Positions 49,901 to 62,500 of a stretch of DNA of 64,000 bases are shown here, one piece after another. Positions within the stretch are counted from its first letter, which is position 1. Each line of letters begins with the position of its first letter. The notes under the pieces were generated by a model that saw nothing but the letters and a program-made list of their open reading frames with translations, ran no database searches and was not told where the DNA came from. The stretch spans positions 1,178,001-1,242,000 of the forward strand of contig CM060851.1 in the NCBI GenBank assembly GCA_030737835.1, written 5' to 3'. The stretch is from Acorus gramineus. Taxonomy: Eukaryota; Streptophyta; Magnoliopsida; Acorales; Acoraceae. The translations under genes were made by a program, and so were the position numbers.

Positions 49901-52900
49901 CGAAGTGCCAATGAAATTTTATACCATCCCAACATTGCTGCACATTTGCACCAATTTCCGGCAAAACATATTGGCAGCTTTCTCGTTTTCTTGGGAAAAA
50001 TTGATGCAGGCCCATGAGTCAACTCGTCCCCCATCAATCAATTTCTGCACATACATTTTAAAAATTAAGTTTTTAAAACCATTCACGCAAGGAATTTTTT
50101 TTTTTTCTTAACCAAAAAATAGAGAAATTGATGCAGGTTTAATAAACATATCAAATGTCCAAACATGAATTATGAACATCATTGGCAGCACTGTAAAACA
50201 GTAAAATGAAGCAATTCAAATGCATCACACCAGCACAGGTGTTACCAATAATACCAAAAATGGGTTAATCTACTTGAAATGTAACCAAATAACATGACAG
50301 ACCAAATGTTATCATGAATTTTTAATTCTAATTGGAAACAGTAGCATATGTTCAGGAGAGGACAAGAAAAAAATCCAGCATCACCTTATTCATCATATTC
50401 CACTGCCCAGAAGAGGGATGAAGAGTTATGACCTTCTTTTCAATGTTATGGTATCTCAGCTGAAAAGATAGATGGAAGAGGTTTTCTTTCGTGAGAAGGA
50501 CAAAAAGTTAAGGACTTAAGACAGCAGAAAAGTAACAACAAAAAAGGAAAGATCAAACAAAATTAATTCACCAAAGGTGGTGGCAACACCCTAGCTCCCA
50601 CAGTAGTAAGCCCATCCATGATCCTCATTCCAAACTCAGCAGCATATTCATCATTTCCATATTGATTCTCCTGGGCCGCCTGGAATTATGTACATTTGTC
50701 ATTCATCTTCTATTTCAAGATGTTCAAATGCCTATTATAACAAACATATATACATTATGTATTTATATATAACTACATCACTACTGAGCACGCAAACAAT
50801 GCATCACCTCCCTAATGTGTTTAAATTCTTCTATTATCATTCAAAAATTTAAAAAAAAAGGACAACGAGAGATTCTTAAAATTTAACTGTCTCTATATTC
50901 CCAACCCCCTCTCTGCACAGGTAAGTACATTTTAAACAAATGTCTAAACCCCAACGATGTAAAATCATTTAACCACATTCCAAGCACACGAACATGTCTC
51001 GGTATATCTACAGTAAGGTCAAACCTCAATTATTCTCCTTTCCCTCAGACGGGGGTTTAAACATGTGGCCGCCAGCATTTTAGTCACTTGCTGCGCATTC
51101 AGTTTTTTTGAATAGCGCTGACCTTCGGCAATTTTGCAGACCTTGAAACACATAATTAATCAGCACAGACAACATTAAGCTATGAATGCAAGACAAATAT
51201 AATGAACATTTGTAAACCAAAAAAAAAACACAGAGCTGATTGGGGAATGAACCTCCATAGGCAAATATTTAGGTTTGCTATCATTTCCTGCTTGCAAACA
51301 CGGCCAGTTTACATGCTGGAGTACAATATTGTATGTGTTCTTGAAGTATTGCACAACAGAGATTCGTTGCTCATTCTCACATGTAAACCTAAAAAAGACC
51401 AACTTAGTAACTGAAAATCGCAAATTTATAAAACAACTAGACACAAGATATTGCCTAAAGAAGCTAAAGAACAAAAGAATAACACGTTAGAGGAAAGACA
51501 TACATAAGTTGTCTCGTTGGTTGAGATGATAGTCCAGAAATTCGATAACGTCTTTTGCAGCCTCTGACATGAGTGGTTTCAACAGAGAGTCCTGTGAGAA
51601 CCCTCTTGACCTGGATATATAATAGGCAAAAGAGAGAATAGGACCACAGAAGAAAAGAAAGAAGATGCTTATTAAAAAGTATATATTATGGATTAAACTT
51701 ATTAAGCAAAGGAATTGAGGTGTGGGCAGTGTGGCATAAGCAGCACTTATCCTTCGTAAATGGAATTTAGAAGTGCATTCCACTGTCAGAAAAAATATAA
51801 CTTGTTTTGTGAGATTATACCTTTGATCGGTCAGTGTCTGACAAAGGTCTTGAGACATCTTGTCTAGGAAGGAACTCAGATACAAAATCAGTCACCAGCA
51901 CTGGCTTATAAAAAGTCGTGGCAGATATGTCTACAAAGTGAGAAAAGAACATGTCAAAGGGCCTTCTAAACAGAATAAGTAGCATGCATTCAACAACACA
52001 AGGCCCTTTCTAAATATAATTGAAAATATGATGAAGTGAATAAAGATCAGAAACAAATATATCTATATACCAAAATTAAGGGACAATCCCATCTGGGTAG
52101 GACGCAAGCTTTGATAAAATCCTGTCCAGTACTCACATCCATCACCAATGTTACCTTTACCCTTCGATGAAAAGAATGAGCGTCCCACAACTGTTGACCT
52201 GTTAAAATTCAGGAAGAGTATGTTGCAAAAACATAAAAGAAGGGAATAAAAAAGAAAAAGGATATATGTAATGTAGAAGGAATAATTACCTGTGTGAGGG
52301 AGATTGCCTCAAGACCACATCCAATGCCTGAATTGTTTCCTGTGGCATATCTAATTGCCTCCCGCTCAAAAACTGTTGAAGATGATGCACATCTGCTCGG
52401 CCAGCTATTTGAATGGTCACCTTGAAGTCCTTTTCCCTCCTGAAAAACAAACAAATAGAAAACAAATAATAAAAAAGAAACCAAAAACAGAAAAGCCTGG
52501 AAGATAACTAAAAATTTAAAAAGAATACACATAAAAGAAAGGATCAGTGATGCTGGCAAAGATTTCAGAACTGACCTGGCACTACTTCTGCCATCCCTAT
52601 CAGGTAATTTGATAACAAACACCTTGGAATTGAATGGCAATGGCCCGGCAGTATATAATCCTTTCTTCCCATCATAAACAGGAAGACGATTGCCCAAGTG
52701 TGACTGACGATGGAGTCTAACTAGTTCTGCAATAATCGCTCGATTCACTCCTCTTGAAGTCACTTCAGGACTTATTGAAACCTATAAAAGAAAAGTAAAT
52801 AAGTCATATAACAAAAACTCTGTTTACGCAAATGTACCCAAGAAAATGTAAACCATGAGTATGCAAGATAATTTGATAAGGGCGATAAAAAAAAAAGAGC

Positions 52901-53804
52901 ATCAAATCAAACAAAAAGGACTCCGCACGCAGATTTATTGCAGTAGGTGGTGATCCCAACAGAATTAATGTCAATATTTGAAAAAACATCAATCAGAATA
53001 GCAGACCAACGAGCATGAAAACAACAATCAGAGTACGGGTCTCCAATGTCTTTAATAAAAATCCATAGAACAGTATACAACAAACCAACAAGCATGAAAG
53101 AACGTCTATGTCACATATGAGAAAATCAAACATATTTCATAAATAACTATTAACAATGCAAGAATACTATAATTGAAATGATGTGAAGGTGATTGATTAA
53201 GGATGTCGACCTGTTCTTCTTTGTTCTTTTCATCTCTGTTCGGGCATTGAACTATTGAAATAGATATGCTCACATTTTCTCAAAAAAAAAAAAATGGCAA
53301 GAATACCATATTTGTAAAATAAAAAAAGCAAAGAAGATTAAAACACATAATCTAATCAATAAAATGTTTTTATAATCAAGAACAAGACTCCTAATATAAA
53401 TCTCAAAAAAGCAAAAGAATGAAATCCAAATAAAACAAAACAAAGCCCCAATTGATACTCACGTCATAGAGATGGAGATCTCTGTCGGTCAACTCAACCA
53501 AGAAATGGTTCGCCCTGACAAAACACTTACTCCCTACGGTCCCGAACCCCGGCCGAGACAGGACTCGCACCTCTTTCGAAGATTTCGGAGGCGGCGGATC
53601 CGCGCTCGTCATCGCCATTGCAGGCGGAGCCCCCGAAGAAGAAGACTCTCCGGGCTCCGATACCGTCAAACACAGTTTCTCGTCCAATTCAGTCGCCACC
53701 GAAGGCTCCATCGACGTAGGATCTGGCGCCGGAGCGGATCGACCTCTGCCTCCGCCGCCGCCGCCGCCTCTCCAACCTCCTCTGACGCCGCCGCGTCCGG
53801 ACAT
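46977..53804 (-). CDS. AGO5: Argonaute B, AGO5/MEL1 clade, 22 exons, 925 aa
   Basis: Same fold and exon plan as AGO-A. Exons (high to low): 53804-53463, 52781-52576, 52439-52290, 52198-52071, 51930-51821, 51610-51504, 51388-51253, 51141-51025, 50679-50572, 50459-50385, 50044-49925, 49739-49580, 49498-49377, 49282-49145, 49041-48902, 48800-48738, 48647-48584, 48463-48325, 48226-48153, 48059-47965, 47877-47846, 47128-46977. All are in frame. The N-terminus is a Gly/Arg tract ([14 protein letters not shown]...). MID reads [20 protein letters not shown]. The slicer set is intact: D657 (FGADVTHP), E in RQEIIKD, D742 (RDGVSEGQF), His in RPVHYHVL. Exon 12 is 21 nt shorter than in A and exon 10 is 3 nt longer. 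The C-terminus is DVMYFA, the ending familiar from animal AGO2, instead of MFYC. Closer to AGO-C than to AGO-A (e.g. [17 protein letters not shown]). Confidence 0.95.
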
Positions 53805-53895
53805 TGCGAGGGTTTTGGATCGTTTGATTCGGAGAAGGGGAAGAGAAGCGAAGACGTGTGTGTTTGAGTGAGAGCGTCTGAAACTGAAAGTGGGT

Positions 53896-53902
53896 TTTTA
53901 TA
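53896..53902 (-). promoter_or_regulatory. TATA box of AGO-B
   Basis: TATAAAA on the minus strand about 92 bases before the ATG at 53804, in the context CCTATAAAAACCCAC. Confidence 0.55.
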
Positions 53903-53954
53903 GGAAGGAGAAGTCCGGAACGGTCACTCGCGGGAAAGAGAGGGGACCGAGTAA

Positions 53955-54400
53955 AATGACTAGTCGGTCCCTGATTCTTTTTTTTAAAGACTAACGTGTC
54001 CCTAACGTTTGTTGCATACTTGCATTCGGCAAATCGACTTACTTGAAAGCCTCGTATTTAACCGAAAAATTGTATTCAATATAAAAATATCTGAACCTAA
54101 AATGAATTATGATTTTGTATGTCAATGCACATATTTATTATTCAGTATGATTATGTAAGAAGTGATATGAATGATAATCTGCGGTAGTGTAAAACTACAT
54201 AAAGAAACACACAAATAAAAGTGTGGAAGATAAAAGCTTCTCTGTTTGGTAGTTATCATAACTATTTAGTAGTTATGTAGTCATGAAATTGTTTTAACTC
54301 AATCACTAAATTATAACCGTTTCTCTATCAATGTATAATCATAAAAATTTAAATAAATATTGTGAAAAAGTGAAATCTCTATTTTAATTCTCATTTGAAT
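53955..54400. repeat. AGO-B 5' flank, first copy of a duplicated segment
   Basis: From ATGACTAGTCGGTCCCTGAT at 53955 onward this flank recurs, diverged, from 55426 (ATGACTAGTTGGTCCCTGAT). Shared blocks are CTGATTCTTTTTTTTAAAG, ATTTGGCAAATC-like, ACTTGA(A/G)AGCCTC, CCAGTATGATTA-like, ATCACTA and AAATTTAAATAAATATT-like, over about 400 bases. The first copy lies directly upstream of the AGO-B TATA box. Confidence 0.7.
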
Positions 54401-54587
54401 TTGAAAACAATGGGAATTCGTTTACATTTACTTACAAGTAAATTAAAAGTCTTAACATTGTTTCAGTACGTTTGTTAAATTTATTAATCAACATGTAAGC
54501 TAAAAATAATTTAAAAAATCATAAATTCAAATTTGGGTCATAGGGATAATAGCTTATACTATATATATTATATATATATGACTAGTT

Positions 54588-55425
54588 TTTTTTTTTTTTT
54601 TTTGAAAGAAGATAGATAACTGCTACCGACCGATTCATTTTGAAAAGAGTTAATACAGGATCTGAGTGGAGATGAGAGGATACAAAATAAAGACAAAAGA
54701 GTTAACAAAAAAAAACACTGGAACTCAATGGGCAGCACCGAGGAGTAGATAGGCTATCGACTCGGGATCGATTCCGACCCCGCACGCAAGAAGAAGCTAC
54801 ATTACTATCACGATTTCTCCCCCACCAAGGAGCACCCCCCGCACGGCCGCACTCCCCCCAGTACACGAGCCCAATCCCGAATAAGAAGCATCATGAGCTC
54901 CCACATGTTCTCGACGTATGTCCGCGCGGCTTTGAAAACCACGTCATTCCTCGTGCACCAAATTATCCAGGCACCCGCAGGTATAATCGAGCTAGCAATG
55001 GTACGTGCGTGCCCCGGGGCTGAGCAGGTCCGCGCCTGCCTCCCACGTATCCTCAGGCGAGAGGAATGGGCGCAGGGATGTAGCCAAGCCAATTTTCCGC
55101 CACAGTGCCCAAGCAATGTTGCACTGACGGAAGAGGTGGGAGATCATTTCAGGCTCCTCGCCACACAAGGCACACGTAAGGTTCGCGTCTCCTCTCCATT
55201 TGGCCTGGTAAACTCTCGTCAAGAGACGTTCGTGAGCGAGGAGCCACGCGAAGACCTTGATCTTCCATGGGATCTTAGGCTGTCAAATAAGAGAGGGGTT
55301 GCCGCACGCAAGGGACACCGTGTGGATGTCGCACCAGAGCCACGCATAAGCAGAATTCACCGTGAAGCCGGCACAGTGCGGCCGCCAAATTGGCCGGTCC
55401 ACCTCCGTGCTAAGGTGTCCTCCCC
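54588..55425 (-). mobile_element. 5'-truncated L1-type LINE between AGO-B and AGO-C
   Basis: 838 bp flanked by a perfect 10-bp target duplication ATGACTAGTT (54578-54587 and 55426-55435). It starts, on the plus strand, with a T run, so the element and its poly-A tail are on the minus strand. Minus-strand frames (about 55222-54830) encode a reverse-transcriptase zinc-binding (zf-RVT) region, KWRGDANLTCALCGEEPEMI then SHLFRQCNIAWALWRKIG, with the C-x2-C...H...C pattern. The C-terminal tail usual after it follows (IIPAGAWIIWCTRNDVVFKA). Frameshifts separate the pieces and the reverse transcriptase itself is missing, so it is inactive. It sits exactly at the edge of the duplicated AGO-B flank. 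Confidence 0.88.
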
Positions 55426-55830
55426 ATGACTAGTTGGTCCCTGATTCTTTTTTTTAAAGTAACCCTAACGTACGTTGCATAGTTCTATTTGGCAAATCAG
55501 CTTTACTTGAGAGCCTCTCATTTAATAGAAAAATGTATATCAAAAAGAACCCAAAATAAATTATGGTATGATTTATCATCCAGTATGATTAATAGTGCAA
55601 TATTGTAAACCACATAATCCTAAGTGTAGTTGGTTTCGAATAATAATTACTAAATTATTCAAAACCAACCACCACTACTTTAACATAACCATCTAAAACT
55701 GATTATAACTAATAACTGATTAAATCCAATCACTACTCCTGTAACATAATTACATAACCACCTACAAAACTGATTATAACTTCATAATTTATAAAATTTT
55801 AAATAAATATTTTAATTTGTATTACATTAT
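55426..55830. repeat. Second copy of the AGO-B upstream segment
   Basis: Diverged direct repeat of 53955-54400 (see that entry), now separated from it by the LINE. It also contains internal short repeats: AACTGATTATAACT occurs twice near 55695 and 55768, and TAACATAA(C/T)(C/T)A occurs repeatedly. From 55830 to 56541 is AT-rich 3' flank of AGO-C with nothing else seen. Confidence 0.65.
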
Positions 55831-56541
55831 ATTATATTATTTTATTCTAGATATAAAACCCTTAACATGGCATCAATTATTTATTTGCAAACCTTAATAA
55901 AGTATTTTCAATATACAATCTGATTATCAAGCCTATGAAAACGACCAGTACACAATTATTATTCTCTGAAAAACACAAATGGCAATGGCATAATAAAAAG
56001 AACTTCCCAACCAGTCTCGCATTCCTCATTAACTCATTCCATTTGTTGTAGATAGAAATATATTCATTTTATTAACAAATATTTTTTAAAATAATATCAT
56101 TCAATTTATTAAAGTACATATTTCCATATTATAAAAGTACACATTATACGTAGGAAATATAATTTTTCTAAAAAAAAATCCCGAGAGGATTACATTTGAA
56201 ACCATAAAAAATCACATTAAACCTGCAATTCAGAATTAACCTCGACAACACAATAAATAAAGCCACAGTTACAGCATTTTGAAAATACATAAAATCCAAA
56301 ATCAGCTCTCATTAACAAATCACAAAGAGAGCATAACATCAACATACATACAAAGTATATAAAAGCCATTACATAATTTACCACCAAAAACAGAAAAAAT
56401 CACTTTTGGTGTCACAAACCCATATCATATGCACAGCAAAACCCAATCCTAAAACTCAGTAGCCTCCAATGGAATCACCATAAAAACCTTTAGACAAAAA
56501 AAGAACAAAAAACAGAGAGGAAGAAATACCCAGGCAAGTCC

Positions 56542-59500
56542 TCAGCAAAAGAACATGACATCTTTTACGTTTTCCTTTATCTTGGGGAGGGGGCGGACCT
56601 CCCCACCACTTCCGGTGCCCGAACGGGACGCAGAATCGGATGCGTCCCCTTCGATGTAGTATCGGGCACGAAACGCCGCCAAGTGAGCATAATATGCTGG
56701 AGGGACTGCCAATAGAAACAAATTATGCTAATCAGATTGGATTGAGTGAAACTACTTTTAACACTTGAAATAATGCTTGGGTAGATTCTTGGGTGAACTG
56801 CATTTTGAACCCCCTCTGCATTTTAAAAATATGCACTTACACCTTCTTACCATTAAATTACACAGTAACATGAGAAAAACGATAACATGAAACATACCAT
56901 TACTTGAAATATAAATGGCTGGTTTATATTAGTTAAGATATATGTATGATTAATTTGAGATGTATGGATTAAGTATAAAATATTATTGAGTGATAAAATG
57001 AAACTTTCATGTTACTGTTTTTCCTATTTTAATGTATATACCATAGAGAGGGTGCAAGTTCATGGGGGTGTAAGTGCACATTTTTAAAATATAGGGGGTG
57101 TTTAAGCAGGTTTCACAAACTTCAAGGGGTGTAGATGCATTTTACCCTACATTATTTATTTAATGGTTCTTATATACCTGACATTGATTTGAAACTATTA
57201 AATGTCTGAATGACTTTATAATTATATGAGATTAGCAGAGAGGAGAGCAGAATGACCAACCTATAGAAACCGAGCGAGTGCAACGTGCATACCTGAAAAC
57301 ATAAAACATGCAGATTTAGAATACAACATGATCAATGGAAAAATTAACAAAAGAAAGCATTATACACATGCACAAGTTCAGTGTAGAAGAGATGATATTA
57401 CGTGTAGCAGAGGTTGTTAGTGAGAACTTGCAGAGCATCAGCAGTGAAACGGTTCTCATCATACAATACATGGTAGTGAGCGGGCCTGCTAGTGCCCTGG
57501 AGAGAAGAACAAAGGGAGACTGGTTTCACATAGTGAAAGAAAACAAGATGTAAATTGGAAATCTTTTTTTGTAGTAGTAGAATACCTGTATTCCTGCATG
57601 ACTGCAGAGGTAGAAATCAAATTCAGTTGGATGGCATATAGTCCTGTCGTTCAGTGTAGAAGAGATGATATTACGTGTAGCAGAGGTTGTTAGTGAGAAC
57701 TTGCAGAGCATCAGCAGTGAAACGGTTCTCATCATACAATACATGGTAGTGAGCGGGCCTGCTAGTGCCCTGGAGAGAAGAACAAAGGGAGACTGGTTTC
57801 ACATAGTGAAAGAAAACAAGATGTAAATTGGAAATCTTTTTTTGTAGTAGTAGAATACCTGTATTCCTGCATGACTGCAGAGGTAGAAATCAAATTCAGT
57901 TGGATGGCATATAGTCCTGTCAACAACAGTGCCTGGAACAAAAAGAAATTAAAATGGGGCAAAAGAAATTTATAATCTGAAGAACTTGAAATTCGAATAA
58001 TTAAATATAATGGGTGGGGGGCTAACCAGGTAAAATGTTCCCACTTCTATCAGTTGACCGGCGATCACCATGATTGGCAGGGAATAGGCGTGTGTGATGT
58101 CTCTTCTGGACAACCACAAATGTGACTGGAGGGAGATAACCTTTCTCCAGCGACGCACAAGCCTAATTTATATAGTATTGAAGTAAAATGTGATTTTTAT
58201 GGTGAGGAATCCACATTACACTGATTAAGAGAGGTCACGAGATTGCATATTAACCTTCCGAATAGCAGTCATTTCATAAAGGAGTACTTGATTAAATTGT
58301 CCTTCACTAACCCCATCTCTGCAAGTCAACGTAAAAAATAAAAAATAAAAAAATAAGATATAGAGTTGCATCTAATCTCTCTTTTTTTTCTGTTTTTTTT
58401 TTAGCCTCTTTTAACTTACCGATAAAATATTATACGATGAGGTTTCTGACCAGTTGACCTGAAAAAAGCCACAAGCAACTCCCTGACAAACAACAGAACA
58501 CAATCACAATTTTAGATTAATTTTCACACTACTTACAGGTCATCCAAGTCAAAGTGATGTTAGTTTTTATCTATTTAAGTGTTTACCGGATCATTCCACC
58601 AGTCACAGGACCTTTTTTGGGATCAACAGACTCGGTGAAGAGGTCCTCAATCATTTCTTGGCGGTGTGGTTGGGCTGAGACCAAACCCCTGTACTTGGTG
58701 ATCTCAGGCCAATCCATCGATGCAACCACCTTTTTAAGGACATGAATAGCAGACTAAATTTACATGTGGGGAAAGAAAGAAAATTACAATATAAATCAAC
58801 CTCCCATAAAAATATTCACTGAACTTAGTGAGCATTACCGCAGCAATTGATGGGCTGGAATCCTCCCCTGGCTGGGGGTGTGTCACATCAGCACCAAATA
58901 TAATGGTTGGCCTGTCAGATACTAGAGGTATCCTTCTACAGAGAGCATCATCTAACACCATGTTGCGGCCACCAACCTACACTTACATGATAACATACAT
59001 AGATCATATGTTAGCACATGTTAAAAGATTGCAAGTATTTATAAATGATCAATCAAGACATATCAGACCTTCACATTGATTTTCATTGCAACATTTTCAA
59101 AATACTGATTACTCATCTTGCGAATGTTCTTGGGCTTGCAGCACTGTGATACGATGCCCAATTCCGTTTCACAAATTCTCTTTATCCTACCTGTAAAAAT
59201 ATCAAAGAGCTTCAGATTGGATTTAACTCAAGTGTACAAATAATAAGCAAGAGTTTGATCAATGCCCACCATATAATCCACTGGCCTCAGGTAAAATAAC
59301 AATTAGCAACTGAATTGGTTGGCCCTGAACACCTTTTTCGGCAAACCTTGCTGTGGATTTACTGTGTATATCGAAGAGCTCACGCTCAACATTCCTTGGA
59401 GGACACAAGATAGTTGGAAGTACTGGATTGGGATTGAAAACCTACGGTCACAAGGAAAATTAAATGGAGCTCAGACCAGGTATTGATCCACTTTATAATC

Positions 59501-62500
59501 ATACATATACGCGGTGAACTTGCACAAAATCAATTTACAGAAGGGCTGAAGAATAGAAAAAAATGGGGATGAATTGGGAAAAAAGTAAAACAAAAGGTCC
59601 AAGTGTTTGGTGAAATTCTATACCATCCCAACATTGTTGCACATTTGCACCAATCCCCCGCAAAACATGTTAACAGCATTGTTGTTTTCGCGCGAAAAAT
59701 TGATGCAGGCCCAAGTGTCAACTCGTCCACCATTCACCATTTTCTGCAGAAAATAAAAAATACAAGTTCTTCAACTGACCAGACATGAATTGTGAACATC
59801 GTTCAAAATATAGCACCAATTTCAGCATAAAATATCATGATAAGCACGATAAAAAGAAAAACCAACTCAATGTATTATAACAGCTCAGGAATTACCAATG
59901 AAACCAAAATTGGGCTAAGCTACTTGAAATAGTCAATCAAACACTATGACAATCGAATTTTGATAGAAGAGCAGATGTTCCACATTCTAATTGAAAACAT
60001 TCTCTTAAAACAAGGGCAGATATTCAGGAAATAAAAGAAGGAAAAAAGATCATTGCATCACCTTTTGGATCAAATTCCATTGCCCGACAGATGGTCGACA
60101 AGTTGACTCCTTTCCAGCCTGACTGTACCTCAGCTGAAAAGATACAAAAGAGTTTTTAGTGAGAAAGATAAAAAAAAAGCTAAGGATCGTGACAGTGTAA
60201 AGCAAATCCACTGATACAATAAATAGATAAATAAACAAAAATTATTCACCATTGGTGGTTGTAACACCCTAGCTTCCAGAGAAGTAAGCCCATCCATGAT
60301 CTTCATTCCAAACTCAACTGCATATTCATCATTTTTAAACTGGTTCTCATCCACCACCTGAAATTATGTACACTTGTCATTCTAGTTGTCATATTTATAT
60401 TCAAATGCCTAGAGTATCAAAACATTAAGAATGTGAAATTCTGCAATTACATTATTACCGAGCACACCAATTTCATCTGCCACTATGAATCTCTCTCTAA
60501 ACATGTTAAATTTCATGTCATTAAAAAATCTAAAAATTAACCATGACATATTGTTTAAAAATAACTCATACACGCCCCCCCCAAACATGGATGTACATAT
60601 TATTTTATTTTTAAAAAATGGTCTAAAACCAATGATGGTAAGGCCTCGTTTGGTAACACGATGTTTGATTTTTTTTTTTTTTTGGGAGGGGGGGGGGTTT
60701 GTGGGTGTGATTCTGCTTTTAATTAAACAAAAAACTCAAACATGTTACCAAACAGATTTTAGGAAACCAGCTTAATTAAAAGTTACTTTCAATTTTTAGT
60801 GCAAAAGGATTACTTTTTAAAAAACACAGAAAATACGATTTCCAGGAATCAAAGTCAATTTAAGTTACTTTATTCAAAATCTTATTTTTCAAACGTGTTT
60901 CAAAACAGGCCCTAAGTTACTTACAGTTTTTAGTGCAAAAGGATTACTTTTTAAAAAACACAGAAAATACGATTTCCAGGAATCAAAGTCAATTTAAGTT
61001 ACTTTATTCAAAATCTTATTTTTCAAACGTGTTTCAAAACGGGCCCTAAGTCACTTAACAAAATCATGAGCATATGAACAAGCATTTTGGTCATAACAAG
61101 GCCATACCTTAATTATGTTCATTTCCCTGTCATGGGGGCGTACACATGTGGCCTTCAGTATTTTGGTCACTTGTTGCTCGTTCAGCTTCTTCGAGTAACG
61201 CTGACCTTCCGCTATTCTGCAGATCTTGATAAATATAAGCAACCAACAAACATAAGAGTAAGCAATCACTGCAAGACAGATAATGACAAGAATAAAACAA
61301 AGATAAACACAGATTTGACAATGAACCTCCATAGGCAAAAATGTAGGTTTGCTATCACTTCCTGCTTGCAAGCACGGCCAGTTTAAATGCTGAAGTACAA
61401 TGTTGTACTTGTTCTTGAAGTATTGCACTACGGATAAATTTTGCCCATTCTCATCCGTAAACCTAGGGGAAAAAAACAATTTCATAACCGCGAACTGCAA
61501 TCATATATAACAAGTCGCCATTTAAACAAGCAAGTTAAATGGATTGCCTAAGGAAGCTAAAAAGACATACATAATTTGTTTCATGGGTTGAGGTGATACT
61601 CCTGAAATTCTATAACGTCTTTTGCAACTTCTGACATGAGTTGTTTCAACAGAGAGACCTCTAAGAACCTTCTTAACCTGGAAATAATAACACAAAAAGA
61701 GTGAGAAATTGGACCACAGAGGAAGGTAAAGCACTGGCCTATTGAAACAACTTTTTATAATATGTATAGTAATTAATTGGATATAACCATTCACTAAATA
61801 AATTTCTATTCACTGTATTTAGACCACAACCATCCTTGATAAATGGAGTTAAATATATTACATTCACAATGGGAAAATAAAAAAATGTTTGGGAGGTCAT
61901 ACCTTCAGACGGTCGGTGTCAGACAAAGGTTTTGATGCATCTCGAACAAAAAGGAACTCAGCAATGAATTGGGTTACCAGCACTGGCTTGAAGAATGCTG
62001 TAGCTGAAATGTCTACAAAGATGAACAAGAAACATGTGAAAGCGCATCCCAAAAAGCATAAGTAGCATGCACTTTAACACAATAGTCCTTTATATGATTG
62101 AAAATAACATAAAATGATCAAAGATTCACAATGAATAAGAACTTTCCAAGCATAATACCAATATTTAATGACAATCCCATCTGCGTTGGACGCAAGCTTT
62201 GATAAAACCCTCTCCAAAATTCACATCCATCACCAATATCAGCTCTTTGCGCGGCTGAGAAGAATGAGCGCCCAACAACCGTAAACCTGTTAAAATTCAG
62301 GAAAATCATGTTACGTATTCATAAAAGAGGAAAAAATAAAAAGAAAAAAGAAAACACATAGCAGAGGAATGTTTACCTGTTTGAAGGAGATTGCCTCAGA
62401 ACGACATCCAAGGCCTGAATTGTTTCCTGAGGCACATCGAATTGCCTTCCGATCAAAAACTGTTGAAGATGATGCATATCTGCTTGGCCAACCAATTGAA

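Noticed and set aside
54893-55429. 178-codon plus-strand frame between AGO-B and AGO-C
   Set aside because: Antisense to the LINE fragment, whose zinc-binding motifs are on the minus strand.
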